Below, piece by piece: positions 1-7,743 of a DNA stretch of 32,515 nt; within the stretch, counting starts at the first letter, position 1; every line of letters starts with the position of its first letter. Under the pieces are notes generated by a model. That model was not told where the DNA came from. It saw only the letters and a list, made by a program, of their open reading frames with translations, and made no database searches. The position numbers and the translations under genes were made by a program. This stretch comes from Candidatus Rokubacteria bacterium 13_1_40CM_68_15 (GTDB lineage Bacteria; Methylomirabilota; Methylomirabilia; Rokubacteriales; CSP1-6). The stretch lies in assembly GCA_001917585.1 (NCBI GenBank), contig MNEG01000035.1, positions 1-32,515 on the forward strand, read 5' to 3'.

Positions 1-2
1 CC

Positions 3-131
3 TCGCGCCACGCCGTCGACAACCGCAGCCAGGAAGCGCTCATCGAGGAAAACGCGGCGCTGCGCGCTCAGCTCGCCGCGCGCTCCGCGAACTCCGATGG
101 CAGAAGGCAGCGGCGTCCAGCGCAGGTCTAA
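3..131 (+). CDS. C-terminal end of an unidentified protein (partial)
   Basis: An open frame enters from the left edge and stops with TAA at 129-131, four bases before the ATG of the kinase gene. The visible 42 residues contain a short charged, probably coiled-coil segment (EALIEENAALRAQLAAR) followed by a basic, serine-rich tail. Leucines fall at heptad-like spacing. The family cannot be named from this tail. Its tight spacing to the kinase suggests it is the upstream member of the same operon and possibly another gas-vesicle gene, but that is inference from context only. Confidence 0.5.
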   Translation, partial: SRHAVDNRSQEALIEENAALRAQLAARSANSDGRRQRRPAQV

Positions 132-134
132 TTG

Positions 135-2288
135 ATGAATCGGCCCGTCGCGATTCGGGCGACGCCCGGCCCGATCGGCCGGAGCGACGCAAGGCTCACG
201 CTCGCCGAGTTTCTGCTCAAGTGTGAGGTCGTCCACGAGTGCGCCCAGTGGTCGCTCGACTGGCTGGGCGAGCACGTCGGTGTGCGGCGGGCCGCGTGCT
301 TTCTCGTCGATCACGATGCCGGCGAGCTCGGAGCCGTGGCCGTGTACGGCGCGGCTCCGTCCACGATTTCGCGAATGACCATCTCGCTCGATCAGCGCGA
401 TCATCCGCTGGTCGCGGCGTTGCGGACGACCCGGCCGATCCAGCTCTCCCCGGCGATCTTCGGGCCGCGCCTGCGCAGGCCTCCCTTGACCGGCTCGGCG
501 CCCTTCCTGGTTCTTCCCCTCGATCATTCCGGCGAAGAGGGCGACGACGCCCCGGGCCTCATTTTGTTGAGCCCGGCTTCGCCCGACGCGGTGCGCGAGG
601 CGACCTGGCTGACCGGGATCCTCGGACGGCACCTCATGCGCTTGCGCGCCGCCGAGCACCGGGCATCCGCCCAGCGCCGGCTCGAGGGCGAGCTGGCCCT
701 GGTCCAGGGCATGATCAACACCGTCCCCGACCCGATCTTGTTGACCGACGTCGAAGGCCGGGTCGTGCTCGCCAACGCCCGGGCCGAGGCGCTGCTGGTG
801 GCGACCGAGCGCGAGAGTGAGGGCCGGCGCCGCGCCATCGCGCTCAACAACATGCTGTTCTCGGCGGCGCTCACCGGGCGGGCCATCCAGCGCACGGAGA
901 CCCATCGCCGCGAGCTGCTGCTGGTCGACCCCGTCGACGGGTCCGACCTCCTCTTCGAGCTGATCAGCGCCGTCACGCACGAGCCGACCGGCAGCGTCGT
1001 GGTCGTCTCGGTGCTCCGCAACGTCATGGATCTGCGACGGGCCGCCGAGGAGATGGAGGAGAACTACCGGAAGCTCCGGTTGGTCGAGGAAGAGGTCCGC
1101 GCCGAGCGCGACCGACTCGATCTCGTCATCGATTCGGTGGCCGATCCCATTCTGGTCACCGATCCCGGCGGGGTGACGCTGCTCATGAACGCGCCGGCCG
1201 AGAAGCTCTTCGCCGCCGTCAGCGAGGCGCCCAGCGAAGTCCTCGTGCGCGTCCAGTCGAACGACGCGCACTTCTCCTCGTTCCACGCCAACGTGCTCTT
1301 CGCCAGCGACACCACGCGGCACACGGGGGAGATCGGCCTCGTGAACCCGGAGACGGGCGAATCGTTCCCGGCCGAGGCGGTCGCCGGCAAGGTCTTCTCC
1401 CAGCAGGGCGAGCTGATCGGCATCGTCACCATCCTGCACGACCTGACCCAGGCGCGTGAGCGCGAGCGACTCTACGCGGAGCTCAAGCGGGCGTCCGAAC
1501 AGCTCGAGGACAAGGTTCGCGAGGCCACCGCCGAGCTGGTCAGGCAAAACGAGCTGCTGCGCCGCCAGGCCTTCCAGCTCGAGCAGGCGTCGGCCCTCAA
1601 GTCGCAGTTCCTGGCCAACATGTCGCACGAGTTCCGGACGCCGCTCAACGCCATCCTCGGCTACACGAACATGTTGCTCCAGGGGATCAGCGGCGAAGTT
1701 CCCCCACCCCAGCGGAAGAGTCTCGGTCGGATCGACTCGTCGGCCCAGCATCTCCTCGCCCTCATCAACGACATCCTCGATATCTCGCGCATCGAGGCGG
1801 GTAAGATGCCCATCCACGTCGGCGAGTTCGCCATCGCCGACCTCGTCGGAGAGATCGTCGCCGAGGTCGAGCCGATCGTCTCCCGCACCAAGCTGACGCT
1901 GATGCGCGAGATCGACGCCGACCTGCCATCGGTGGAAACCGACCGGGCCAAGGTGAAACAGGTCGTCATCAACCTCCTCACCAATGCCCTCAAGTTCACG
2001 CCGGAAGGCTGGGTGAAGGTCGCCGCCACCTACGACAGGCCCAGCGATCGGGTCGTCATCGCGGTCAGCGACACCGGCATCGGTATCGCCGAGGAGGACC
2101 AGGCGCGGATCTTCGAGGACTTCACGCAGGCCGACTCGTCGTCGACCCGCGCCTTCGGCGGCGCCGGCCTCGGCCTGAGCATCTCGAAGCGCCTGGTCAC
2201 GATGCTCGGTGGGCAGCTCACGCTCACGAGCAAGGTCGGCAAGGGCTCCACCTTCACCCTCGCCATACCCAGCAGTCTCAAGCGGTGA
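135..2288 (+). CDS. Multi-sensor histidine kinase (GAF-like, PAS-PAS, HisKA, HATPase)
   Basis: Probably cytoplasmic, as no membrane segment is visible. Residues about 25-175 look like a GAF-type sensor. Two PAS-like domains follow (about 190-305 and 330-450), each opening with a DPILLTD/DPILVTD motif. A coiled coil (about 455-490) leads to the HisKA H-box, MSHEFRTPLN, with phospho-acceptor His498. The N-box (INLLTNALKF, near 610), G1 (DTGIGI, near 646) and G2 (GAGLGLS, near 677) complete the catalytic ATPase domain. ATG 135 is preferred over the adjoining in-frame TTG at 132. The gene overlaps the response regulator by one base (TGATG), so the two are probably translationally coupled and form a two-component pair. 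They lie directly upstream of the gas-vesicle operon, which suggests, without proving, that they control or modulate it. The signal sensed is unknown. Confidence 0.93.
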   Translation: MNRPVAIRATPGPIGRSDARLTLAEFLLKCEVVHECAQWSLDWLGEHVGVRRAACFLVDHDAGELGAVAVYGAAPSTISRMTISLDQRDHPLVAALRTTRPIQLSPAIFGPRLRRPPLTGSAPFLVLPLDHSGEEGDDAPGLILLSPASPDAVREATWLTGILGRHLMRLRAAEHRASAQRRLEGELALVQGMINTVPDPILLTDVEGRVVLANARAEALLVATERESEGRRRAIALNNMLFSAALTGRAIQRTETHRRELLLVDPVDGSDLLFELISAVTHEPTGSVVVVSVLRNVMDLRRAAEEMEENYRKLRLVEEEVRAERDRLDLVIDSVADPILVTDPGGVTLLMNAPAEKLFAAVSEAPSEVLVRVQSNDAHFSSFHANVLFASDTTRHTGEIGLVNPETGESFPAEAVAGKVFSQQGELIGIVTILHDLTQARERERLYAELKRASEQLEDKVREATAELVRQNELLRRQAFQLEQASALKSQFLANMSHEFRTPLNAILGYTNMLLQGISGEVPPPQRKSLGRIDSSAQHLLALINDILDISRIEAGKMPIHVGEFAIADLVGEIVAEVEPIVSRTKLTLMREIDADLPSVETDRAKVKQVVINLLTNALKFTPEGWVKVAATYDRPSDRVVIAVSDTGIGIAEEDQARIFEDFTQADSSSTRAFGGAGLGLSISKRLVTMLGGQLTLTSKVGKGSTFTLAIPSSLKR

Positions 2289-2710
2289 TGAAGCGCTCCA
2301 GGCGCGCGGGCGCCGACGAATCGATGAAGACGGCCGACCGGCCGCCGCTCGTCCTGCTCGTCGACGACTTCCAGGACAACCGCGAGATGTACGCGATGTA
2401 TCTCGAGCATGCGGGGATGCGCGTCGCCGAGGCCTCCAACGGGCACGAGGCGCTCGATCAAGCGTTCAGCCTCCTGCCCGACCTCATCGTGATGGATCTG
2501 TCGCTGCCGGGGATCGACGGCTGGGAGGCCACCCGACGGCTCAAGGCCGATGAGCGGACGAAGAAGATTCCGGTGGTGGCGCTGACGAGTCACGCGTTGG
2601 AGGGTTACTCGGAGGGAGCCCGGGCGGCCGGCTGTGATGCGTTCGTGACGAAGCCCTGCCTGCCCGAGCAGCTCTTGAACGAAATTCGCAAAGTCCTGGC
2701 CGCTTCCTAG
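2288..2710 (+). CDS. Single-domain response regulator (CheY-like receiver)
   Basis: A receiver domain of about 120 residues with nothing after it: no DNA-binding or enzymatic output domain. Key residues, numbered from ATG 2288, are the acidic pair Asp26-Asp27 (VDDFQDN), phospho-acceptor Asp70 (VMDLSLPG), Thr100 (ALTSHA) and Lys122 (VTKPC). ATG 2288 overlaps the kinase stop; ATG 2324 (MKTADRPP) is an alternative that removes a basic 12-residue leader. It is the likely partner of the upstream kinase. With no output domain it must act by protein contact or in a phosphorelay. It ends 16 bases before the first GvpL/F gene and is probably co-transcribed with it. Confidence 0.92.
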   Translation: MKRSRRAGADESMKTADRPPLVLLVDDFQDNREMYAMYLEHAGMRVAEASNGHEALDQAFSLLPDLIVMDLSLPGIDGWEATRRLKADERTKKIPVVALTSHALEGYSEGARAAGCDAFVTKPCLPEQLLNEIRKVLAAS

Positions 2711-2726
2711 GACGCCGGGGGACCCC

Positions 2727-3611
2727 ATGGCGAAGTCGAAAACCGGAGGCAAGACGCGGCGGATGACGACGAAGAAGAAGCCGATCGAGGCCGAGACTCG
2801 CCGGCCGGCGCCGGCTCGGGCAAAGCCCACACCGCCGGCGGCCGGTGGCGACAGCCTCGGCAAGTACGTCTACTGCGTCATTCAGGCCGACGATCCGCAG
2901 CGCTTCGGCCCCATCGGTATCGGCGCCAAGCCGTCCGAGGTCCACACCATCAACTACAAGGACATCGCGGCCGTCGTCTCGGACACGCCGCTAGAGGTCT
3001 ACGATCCGACCCGCGAGAACGTGCTGGCCCACGAGAAGGTGAACGAGGCGGTGATGCGCCAGCGCACCGTCATCCCCATGTCGTTCGGCACGGTGTTCAA
3101 GACACGTGACGACATCGTGGAGCTGCTGCGCGGTGCCTACGACGCCTTCCGCGACGTGCTCAACAAGATGGAGGACAAGCTGGAGTTCGGCCTCAAGATC
3201 CTCTGGGACCGCGACGTCATGATCCGGGAGATCGAGAAGCAGGACGAGGACGTGCGCCGACTCAAGGGCGAGATCGCGACCCAGAAGGGATCGACGTACT
3301 TCGCCCGTGTCCAGTACGGCCGGCTCGTCGACGCCGCGCTGGGGACCCTCAGCGAGCGCTACGTGTCCGAGATCTTCTCCGAGCTCCGTGACGTGAGCGT
3401 CGCCTCGCGGGCGAACAAGGCCATCGGCGACAAGATGATCCTGAACGCCGCCTTCCTCGTCTCGCGCGATCAGGAGGCGGCCTTCGACAAGAAGGTGAAG
3501 GAGCTGGGCGCGCGCTACGACAAGCTGACGTTCCGGTACACCGGGCCGTGGCCGCCCTACAACTTCGTCAACATTCGGCTGAAGCTCGAGCGCGCCAAGG
3601 ACACCAAGTGA
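2727..3611 (+). CDS. GvpL/GvpF-family gas vesicle protein (copy 1)
   Basis: GvpF/L proteins are minor or assembly components of gas vesicles, the protein-shelled gas compartments that give buoyancy. This 294-residue copy shows the family landmarks: KYVYCVI at the domain start (about residue 47), HEKVNEAVM, the RTVIPMSFGTVF motif, and the C-terminal GPWPPYNFVNI signature. It has an unusual N-terminal extension of about 45 residues rich in Lys, Arg and Pro, absent from the other two copies in this operon. That extension might bind an acidic surface or nucleic acid (inference). ATG 2727 follows a GGGGGA ribosome-binding sequence. The downstream GvpG gene overlaps its stop codon. Confidence 0.93.
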   Translation: MAKSKTGGKTRRMTTKKKPIEAETRRPAPARAKPTPPAAGGDSLGKYVYCVIQADDPQRFGPIGIGAKPSEVHTINYKDIAAVVSDTPLEVYDPTRENVLAHEKVNEAVMRQRTVIPMSFGTVFKTRDDIVELLRGAYDAFRDVLNKMEDKLEFGLKILWDRDVMIREIEKQDEDVRRLKGEIATQKGSTYFARVQYGRLVDAALGTLSERYVSEIFSELRDVSVASRANKAIGDKMILNAAFLVSRDQEAAFDKKVKELGARYDKLTFRYTGPWPPYNFVNIRLKLERAKDTK

Positions 3612-3892
3612 TCATCCTCGATTCGCTTCTCATCGGCGGCATCAAGTTCGTCCTCGGCAAGATCGTCCAGGCGGTCGATGCCGAGATGAACGACGAGGGC
3701 CGCCTGCGCGAGGAGCTCCTGGCCGCGCAGATGCGGCTCGAGCTCGGTGAGATGAGCGCCGAGGAGTTCACCGAGCTCGAGCGTTCGATTCTCGCCCAGC
3801 TCCGCGAGCTCCGCGCGGACGCGGGTCCCTCGCTCTCGTCCCCCGACGTGAAGGTGACGGGGGTGGAGGCGCGGACCTGGGACGAGGAGTAG
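3608..3892 (+). CDS. gvpG: Gas vesicle protein GvpG
   Basis: A 94-residue protein starting at GTG 3608, inside the GTGA overlap with the preceding GvpL/F stop. The sequence opens with a short hydrophobic stretch (ILDSLLIGGIKFVLGKI), followed by a helical, acidic coiled-coil region (EELLAAQMRLELGEMSAEEF, ELERSILAQLRELR). This arrangement and length are typical of GvpG. In gas-vesicle systems GvpG is an essential small accessory protein that interacts with other minor Gvps during assembly. The last 20 residues are an acidic tail outside the conserved domain. Its 3' end overlaps the proposed start of the ATPase gene. Confidence 0.9.
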   Translation: MIILDSLLIGGIKFVLGKIVQAVDAEMNDEGRLREELLAAQMRLELGEMSAEEFTELERSILAQLRELRADAGPSLSSPDVKVTGVEARTWDEE

Positions 3893-6105
3893 CGCCGCAC
3901 TATCACTTCCTCGGGGGCAAGGGCGGGGTCGGCAAGACGACCTGTGCCGCCGCCCGTGCCGTGGCCGCCGCCGACACCGGCCGCCGCGTGTTGATCGTGA
4001 GCACCGACCCCGCGCATTCTCTCCTCGACGTTTTTGGGTCTATGGAGTTGGGGGGACCCCTGCGGCTTTCGCGACTGGGGGGACCCGTTCCGCTTCCCCC
4101 CAGACCCCCCTCTTCGCGTAGCGCGCGGCTGCCCTCATTGGGCGGGCGTCCGTCAAAGACGAGAGTCACGTCGGCGGTTCCGAAACACTTCACATCTCCG
4201 ACGCGCATTCCAACACGGCGTGGAGAGCTTCAGGCCGTGGAGCTCGATGCCAACGGGGCGTTTCGGCGCTGGCTGGGGCCGCGTCGACAGGCGCTGCGCA
4301 CGATCGTCGCTCGCGGCACCTATCTCGACGACGACGACATCGATCGCTTCCTTGCGCTGTCCCTGCCCGGCGTCAACGAGCTGATCGGTCTCGTGGAGGT
4401 CGAGCGACTGGTGGCGGGCGCCCCGTGGGACGACGTCATCGTCGACACGGCTCCCACCGGGCACACCCTGAGGCTGCTGACCATGCCCCAGACACTCGGG
4501 CGTATCGCGAGCGTGCTCGACGGGATGCTCGCCAAGCATCGCTTCCTGGCCGAGAGCCTCGGCGGTCGGTATCGCCCCGATCTCGCCGACGCGCTCATCA
4601 CCGAGATCGAGCGTGAGAGCGGCGAGCTCCGGGCGTTGCTACGCGATTCCAGACGCTGCGCGTTCTCGTGGGTGCTGCTCCCCGAGGTGGCGGCACTCGA
4701 GGAGACGCGCGACGGCGTGCGAGTACTCGAGGACGCGAGCATGAGGGTCGCCGAGATCATCGTGAACCGCGTGACGCCACCACCACCGCGGCGGTGCGCG
4801 CTCTGCGCGGCGCGGCGGCGCAGCGAGGCCGACGTGATCGCGGCGACGCGCGCGGCCTTCCCCGGGCGACCGCTCGTCGTCGCGCTCGACCTCGGCGCCG
4901 AGCCCCGCGGGGTCGCCGCGCTTCGCGGGTTTGCTCGGGTGATGAAGTTGCAGGGACCGCGACTGCCGTTGGGCGGACCCCTACGGCTTCCCCCCAAACC
5001 CCACCTGAGGGGACCCGTTCCGCTTCCCCCCAGACCCCCCTCTCCACGTAGCGCGCGACTACCGGTTGACGGGTGGCTGTCCACACTGGCGCCCCAGGGG
5101 CTGCGACTCCTCGTCGTCGCTGGCAAGGGCGGTGTGGGCAAGACCTCGTGTGCGGCGACGCTCGCGCTCGCCCTGGCCGAGCGCGAGCAGGGTCACCGCG
5201 TGCTCCTGCTATCGGTGGACCCGGCGCATTCGCTCGCGGATATCTTGGATCTGGGGGGACCCGTTCCGCTTCCCCCCAAACCCCCCTCCTCGCGCGGCGG
5301 GGACACGACCGTCACCACTGCGGGGACGTCGATCGCGAATCCGCTGCGGGTGGCCGGGATCGACATCGTGGAGCTCGACGCACAGGCGGCCTTCGCCGAG
5401 CGCCGTGCACGGTATCGTGACGCGGTCGACGAACTCTTCGACGCGCTCCGCGGGGGTTCGAGCTTCGACGCCACTTTCGATCGCGCGGTGGTTCAGGATC
5501 TGGTCGATCTGGCGCCCTCTGGGCTCGACGAGATGTTCGGCATCGTCGGCGTCATCGAGGCCCTCTTTCCGCGGTCCGGCGAAGCCGGTTACGACGTCGT
5601 CGTCCTCGACACGGCGCCCACCGGGCACGCCCTGCGCTTGCTCGAGATGCCGACGGCGGCCCTCGAGTGGGTCCACGCGCTGCTGGCGATCCTGCTCAAG
5701 TACCGCAAGGTCATCGGCCTCGGCGAGCTCGGGGCCGATCTCGTCGAGATCGCTCGAGATCTGCGGCGGCTCCAGGCACTGCTCTGCGAGCCGCGCCAGA
5801 CGCGCGCCGTGCTCGTCACCCGCGCCGCTGAGATGCCGCGCCTCGAGACGGCGCGGCTGCTCGCCGCCCTGAAGCGACTTCGCGTGACCGTGAGCGGGAT
5901 CGTGGTCAACGCGCTGACACCGGCCGCTTGTCCGCGCTGCCGCCGCGCGGCAGCCGCCGAGTCGCACGCCCTCGACGCGCTCCGGCGTGCCCGGCGGGCG
6001 CCGGGCCCGTGCGCTATCATCCTGGCGCCGGCCGAGGTACCTCCGCCGCGCGGGGTCGCCGCGCTCTCGCGCTGGCGCGACCAGTGGATTCCGGACCGCC
6101 GATGA
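3877..6105 (+). CDS. Tandem ArsA/Get3-like ATPase with in-frame repeat insertions
   Basis: Two ArsA/Get3-type NTPase halves in one chain. Half 1 has the deviant Walker A GGKGGVGKTT (near 3913-3942), STDPAHSL, DTAPTGHTLRLL and a CALC pair. Half 2 has AGKGGVGKTS, SVDPAHSLADI, DTAPTGHALRLLEMP and a CPRC pair. Get3 uses a CxxC to bind zinc at its dimer interface, so each half may do the same. The only ATG/GTG/TTG start in frame is GTG 3961, which would delete the first P-loop. I propose CTG 3877, which has GGAGG seven bases upstream and overlaps gvpG by 16 bases. Three copies of a GGPVPLPPRPPS-encoding repeat sit after DPAHSL in half 1, in the linker, and after DPAHSL in half 2. The gene lies inside the gvp operon (ATGA overlap with the next gvpL/F), so a role as energy-dependent chaperone or targeting factor for vesicle proteins is plausible but inferred. 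Confidence 0.85.
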   Translation: MGRGVAPHYHFLGGKGGVGKTTCAAARAVAAADTGRRVLIVSTDPAHSLLDVFGSMELGGPLRLSRLGGPVPLPPRPPSSRSARLPSLGGRPSKTRVTSAVPKHFTSPTRIPTRRGELQAVELDANGAFRRWLGPRRQALRTIVARGTYLDDDDIDRFLALSLPGVNELIGLVEVERLVAGAPWDDVIVDTAPTGHTLRLLTMPQTLGRIASVLDGMLAKHRFLAESLGGRYRPDLADALITEIERESGELRALLRDSRRCAFSWVLLPEVAALEETRDGVRVLEDASMRVAEIIVNRVTPPPPRRCALCAARRRSEADVIAATRAAFPGRPLVVALDLGAEPRGVAALRGFARVMKLQGPRLPLGGPLRLPPKPHLRGPVPLPPRPPSPRSARLPVDGWLSTLAPQGLRLLVVAGKGGVGKTSCAATLALALAEREQGHRVLLLSVDPAHSLADILDLGGPVPLPPKPPSSRGGDTTVTTAGTSIANPLRVAGIDIVELDAQAAFAERRARYRDAVDELFDALRGGSSFDATFDRAVVQDLVDLAPSGLDEMFGIVGVIEALFPRSGEAGYDVVVLDTAPTGHALRLLEMPTAALEWVHALLAILLKYRKVIGLGELGADLVEIARDLRRLQALLCEPRQTRAVLVTRAAEMPRLETARLLAALKRLRVTVSGIVVNALTPAACPRCRRAAAAESHALDALRRARRAPGPCAIILAPAEVPPPRGVAALSRWRDQWIPDRR
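4050..4134 (+). repeat. G/C-run coding repeat, copy A (full unit plus partial unit)
   Basis: A partial unit starts at 4050 (GGGGGGACCCCTGCGGCTT) and the full unit at 4077. The full unit has GGGGGGA (4077-4083), an 11-base loop, TCCCCCC (4095-4101), AGA, then CCCCCC (4105-4110), and similarity to copy B continues through TAGCGCGCG to about 4134. The first two runs can pair as a 7-bp hairpin. Read in frame it encodes LGGPVPLPPRPPSSRSARLP, inserted in half 1 of the ATPase just after the conserved DPAHSL. Confidence 0.85.
4969..5064 (+). repeat. G/C-run coding repeat, copy B (partial plus full unit, in the linker)
   Basis: A partial unit (TTGGGCGGACCCCTACGGC, then a C run and AAACCCC) is followed at 5009 by a second unit sharing GGACCCGTTCCGCTTCCCC with copies A and C. 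The downstream TAGCGCGCG segment is shared with copy A. The 5' G run is two bases shorter than in A and C, yet the codon phase is the same. It encodes GPVPLPPRPPSPRSARLP in the linker joining the two ATPase halves. Confidence 0.85.
5253..5300 (+). repeat. G/C-run coding repeat, copy C
   Basis: GGGGGGA (5253-5259), the 11-base loop CCCGTTCCGCT, TCCCCCC, AAA, CCCCCC, then TCCTCGCGCGGCGGGG. It encodes LGGPVPLPPKPPSSRGG and interrupts half 2 of the ATPase at the position matching copy A in half 1, just after DPAHSLADI. The TAGCGCGCG tail of copies A and B is absent. Confidence 0.85.
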
Positions 6106-6890
6106 CGGACACGAACGGCACCGCCACCTACGTCTACTGCCTGCTGAGCGCGCGGCGCACGCCGCCGCCGACGCGCCGACCGCGTGGGCTCGCCGGCACC
6201 GGGCCCGTCCGCGCGCTCGACGTCGACGACGGGCTGCGCCTGATCGTCGCCGACGCGCCGCTGAGCCGTTACGGCACCGAGCCCATCGAGCAACACCTGC
6301 GCGATCTGGGCTGGGTGTCGTCGTGCGCGCTGGCCCACGAGCGCGTCGTGGAGCACTTCGCGCGTCACGGGACCGTGATCCCGATGAAGCTCTTCACGCT
6401 CTTCGCCGGCGACGACCGGGCCGTCGACCATGTCCGACGCTCGCTCAAGCGGGTGCGGCGCGTGCTGACTCGCGTCAGCGATCGCCAGGAGTGGGGAGTG
6501 CGCCTTCGGCTCGACGAGCAGCGCGCGCTGCGCCAGCGCATGGCCACCGAGGGCAAATCCACGGGCGCCGTCGGTGGCACCGCCTTTCTGGTACGAAAGC
6601 AGCGGGAGCGCCAGGCCGTGCAGGACGTCGCCAAGGATGCCCGCGTCGAGGCCGATCGGCTCTACTCGGCCCTGGCCCGCCGCGCCGACGACGCGCGCCG
6701 ACAGACGCCGGCCCAGGCCGGCACCGGCACGACCGTCGTGCTCGACGCTGCGTTCCTGGTACCGATCAGACGCGCCGCGGCCTTCCGCGCGGCCGTCAAG
6801 GCCGCAGCCGCCGCGCTCGAGCGTCGCGGATTCGATCTGACGCTGACCGGGCCGTGGCCGCCCTACAACTTCGTGGGCGATTCGACGTGA
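6102..6890 (+). CDS. GvpL/GvpF-family gas vesicle protein (copy 2)
   Basis: A 262-residue GvpF/L homologue starting at ATG 6102, in an ATGA overlap with the ATPase stop. Family landmarks are TYVYCLL at residues 8-14, ALAHERVVEHF, GTVIPMKLFTLF and the C-terminal LTGPWPPYNFV signature shared with copy 1. The region between (about 120-215) is Arg-rich and helical. It lacks the basic N-terminal extension of copy 1. Like other GvpF/L proteins it is expected to act in nucleation or assembly of the vesicle shell. Its stop overlaps the GTG of the small GvpA-fold gene. Confidence 0.92.
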   Translation: MTDTNGTATYVYCLLSARRTPPPTRRPRGLAGTGPVRALDVDDGLRLIVADAPLSRYGTEPIEQHLRDLGWVSSCALAHERVVEHFARHGTVIPMKLFTLFAGDDRAVDHVRRSLKRVRRVLTRVSDRQEWGVRLRLDEQRALRQRMATEGKSTGAVGGTAFLVRKQRERQAVQDVAKDARVEADRLYSALARRADDARRQTPAQAGTGTTVVLDAAFLVPIRRAAAFRAAVKAAAAALERRGFDLTLTGPWPPYNFVGDST

Positions 6891-7084
6891 AGAAGAAGAG
6901 CATCTCGAAAGCCCAGCAGATCCTCAGCGAGGCCGACGCCTCGCTGCTGGATCTCGTCGATCACGTCCTGAACAAGGGCGTGTTCATCGAGGGTGAAGTG
7001 CTTCTGGGGCTGGCCGACGTCGACCTCGTGTATCTCAGGCTGTCGGCGCTGCTCTGCGCGGCCGATCGGCTCACCGAGACATGA
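6887..7084 (+). CDS. Small GvpA-fold gas vesicle protein (GvpA/J/M/S type)
   Basis: A 65-residue protein from GTG 6887 (GTGA overlap). The core, SLLDLVDHVLNKGVFIEGEV followed by LLGLADVDLVYLRLSALLCAADRL, matches the conserved helix-strand-strand-helix of GvpA-like proteins. The ADVDLVYLRL stretch resembles the minor GvpJ/GvpM/GvpS paralogues more than the main shell protein GvpA. I see no other GvpA-type gene in the window, so the major shell gene probably lies upstream. The protein would be a minor shell or tip component. Which minor paralogue it is cannot be settled by eye, so no symbol is given. Confidence 0.85.
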   Translation: MKKKSISKAQQILSEADASLLDLVDHVLNKGVFIEGEVLLGLADVDLVYLRLSALLCAADRLTET

Positions 7085-7743
7085 GTCTCTACCTGTACGC
7101 GCTCGTCGGCCGCCCCGTTCGCCGCCCACTCGGCCGCGGCCTCGCCGGTGAGCAACTGCGGCTGGTCGAGGCGGCCGGCCTCCTCGTCGTCGCCGGCCGC
7201 GTCCCCGACTCGCCACGTGTGACGGCGACCGCGCTTCGTCGTCATGACGCCACGGTGCGGCGCCTCGCCGGGCGCACCGACGCCGTGTTGCCGATCCGGT
7301 TCGGCACCGTGCTCGACGACAGGCCAGCGCTGGCCCGCGCACTGGCTCCGCGGGCCGCCGGGCTGCGCGAGGCGCTGGCGCTCGTCGCCGGTCACGAGCA
7401 GATGACGTTGCGAATCTACGGTGAGGCGGCGACGACCTTGGACGAGAGCGCCGTGGACGACGGTGGCGCCGGCCAGCGCTATCTCGCCCGCCGCCTGCAC
7501 GCGCGGCGCGCGCCCGAGGTCGACCCGCTCCGTCGCGCACTGCGCGGCCTCGTCAGCGCCGAGCGGATCGAGCGTCACGAGCGGCCGCCATTGCTGGCGA
7601 GCGTCTATCACCTCGTCCGGCGTGGCGACAGCGAGCGCTACCTCGCGACGGTGGCCGCGGCCAGCGCGCGGCTCAACGGCGTGCGCGTGAGCCCGAGCGG
7701 TCCGTGGCCCGCCTACGCATTCGCGCCGGATGCGGTCGCGTGA
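7081..7743 (+). CDS. GvpL/GvpF-family gas vesicle protein (copy 3)
   Basis: A 220-residue GvpF/L homologue, the shortest of three. It starts at ATG 7081 (ATGA overlap). It has LYLYALVG at the start, the TDAVLPIRFGTVL motif equivalent to the VIPMSFGTVF element of copy 1, and a C-terminal PSGPWPAYAF version of the GPWPPYNF signature. The sequence is very rich in Ala and Arg. Three divergent GvpF/L copies in one operon suggest different assembly roles, as seen for GvpF and GvpL in well-studied clusters. The stop overlaps the GTG of gvpK. Confidence 0.9.
   Translation: MSLYLYALVGRPVRRPLGRGLAGEQLRLVEAAGLLVVAGRVPDSPRVTATALRRHDATVRRLAGRTDAVLPIRFGTVLDDRPALARALAPRAAGLREALALVAGHEQMTLRIYGEAATTLDESAVDDGGAGQRYLARRLHARRAPEVDPLRRALRGLVSAERIERHERPPLLASVYHLVRRGDSERYLATVAAASARLNGVRVSPSGPWPAYAFAPDAVA

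Noticed and set aside
3877-6105. Arsenite-pump ATPase ArsA
   Set aside because: No arsB, arsC, arsD or arsR is nearby and the gene sits within a gvp operon with stop/start overlaps. The CxxC pairs fit Get3-type zinc binding better.
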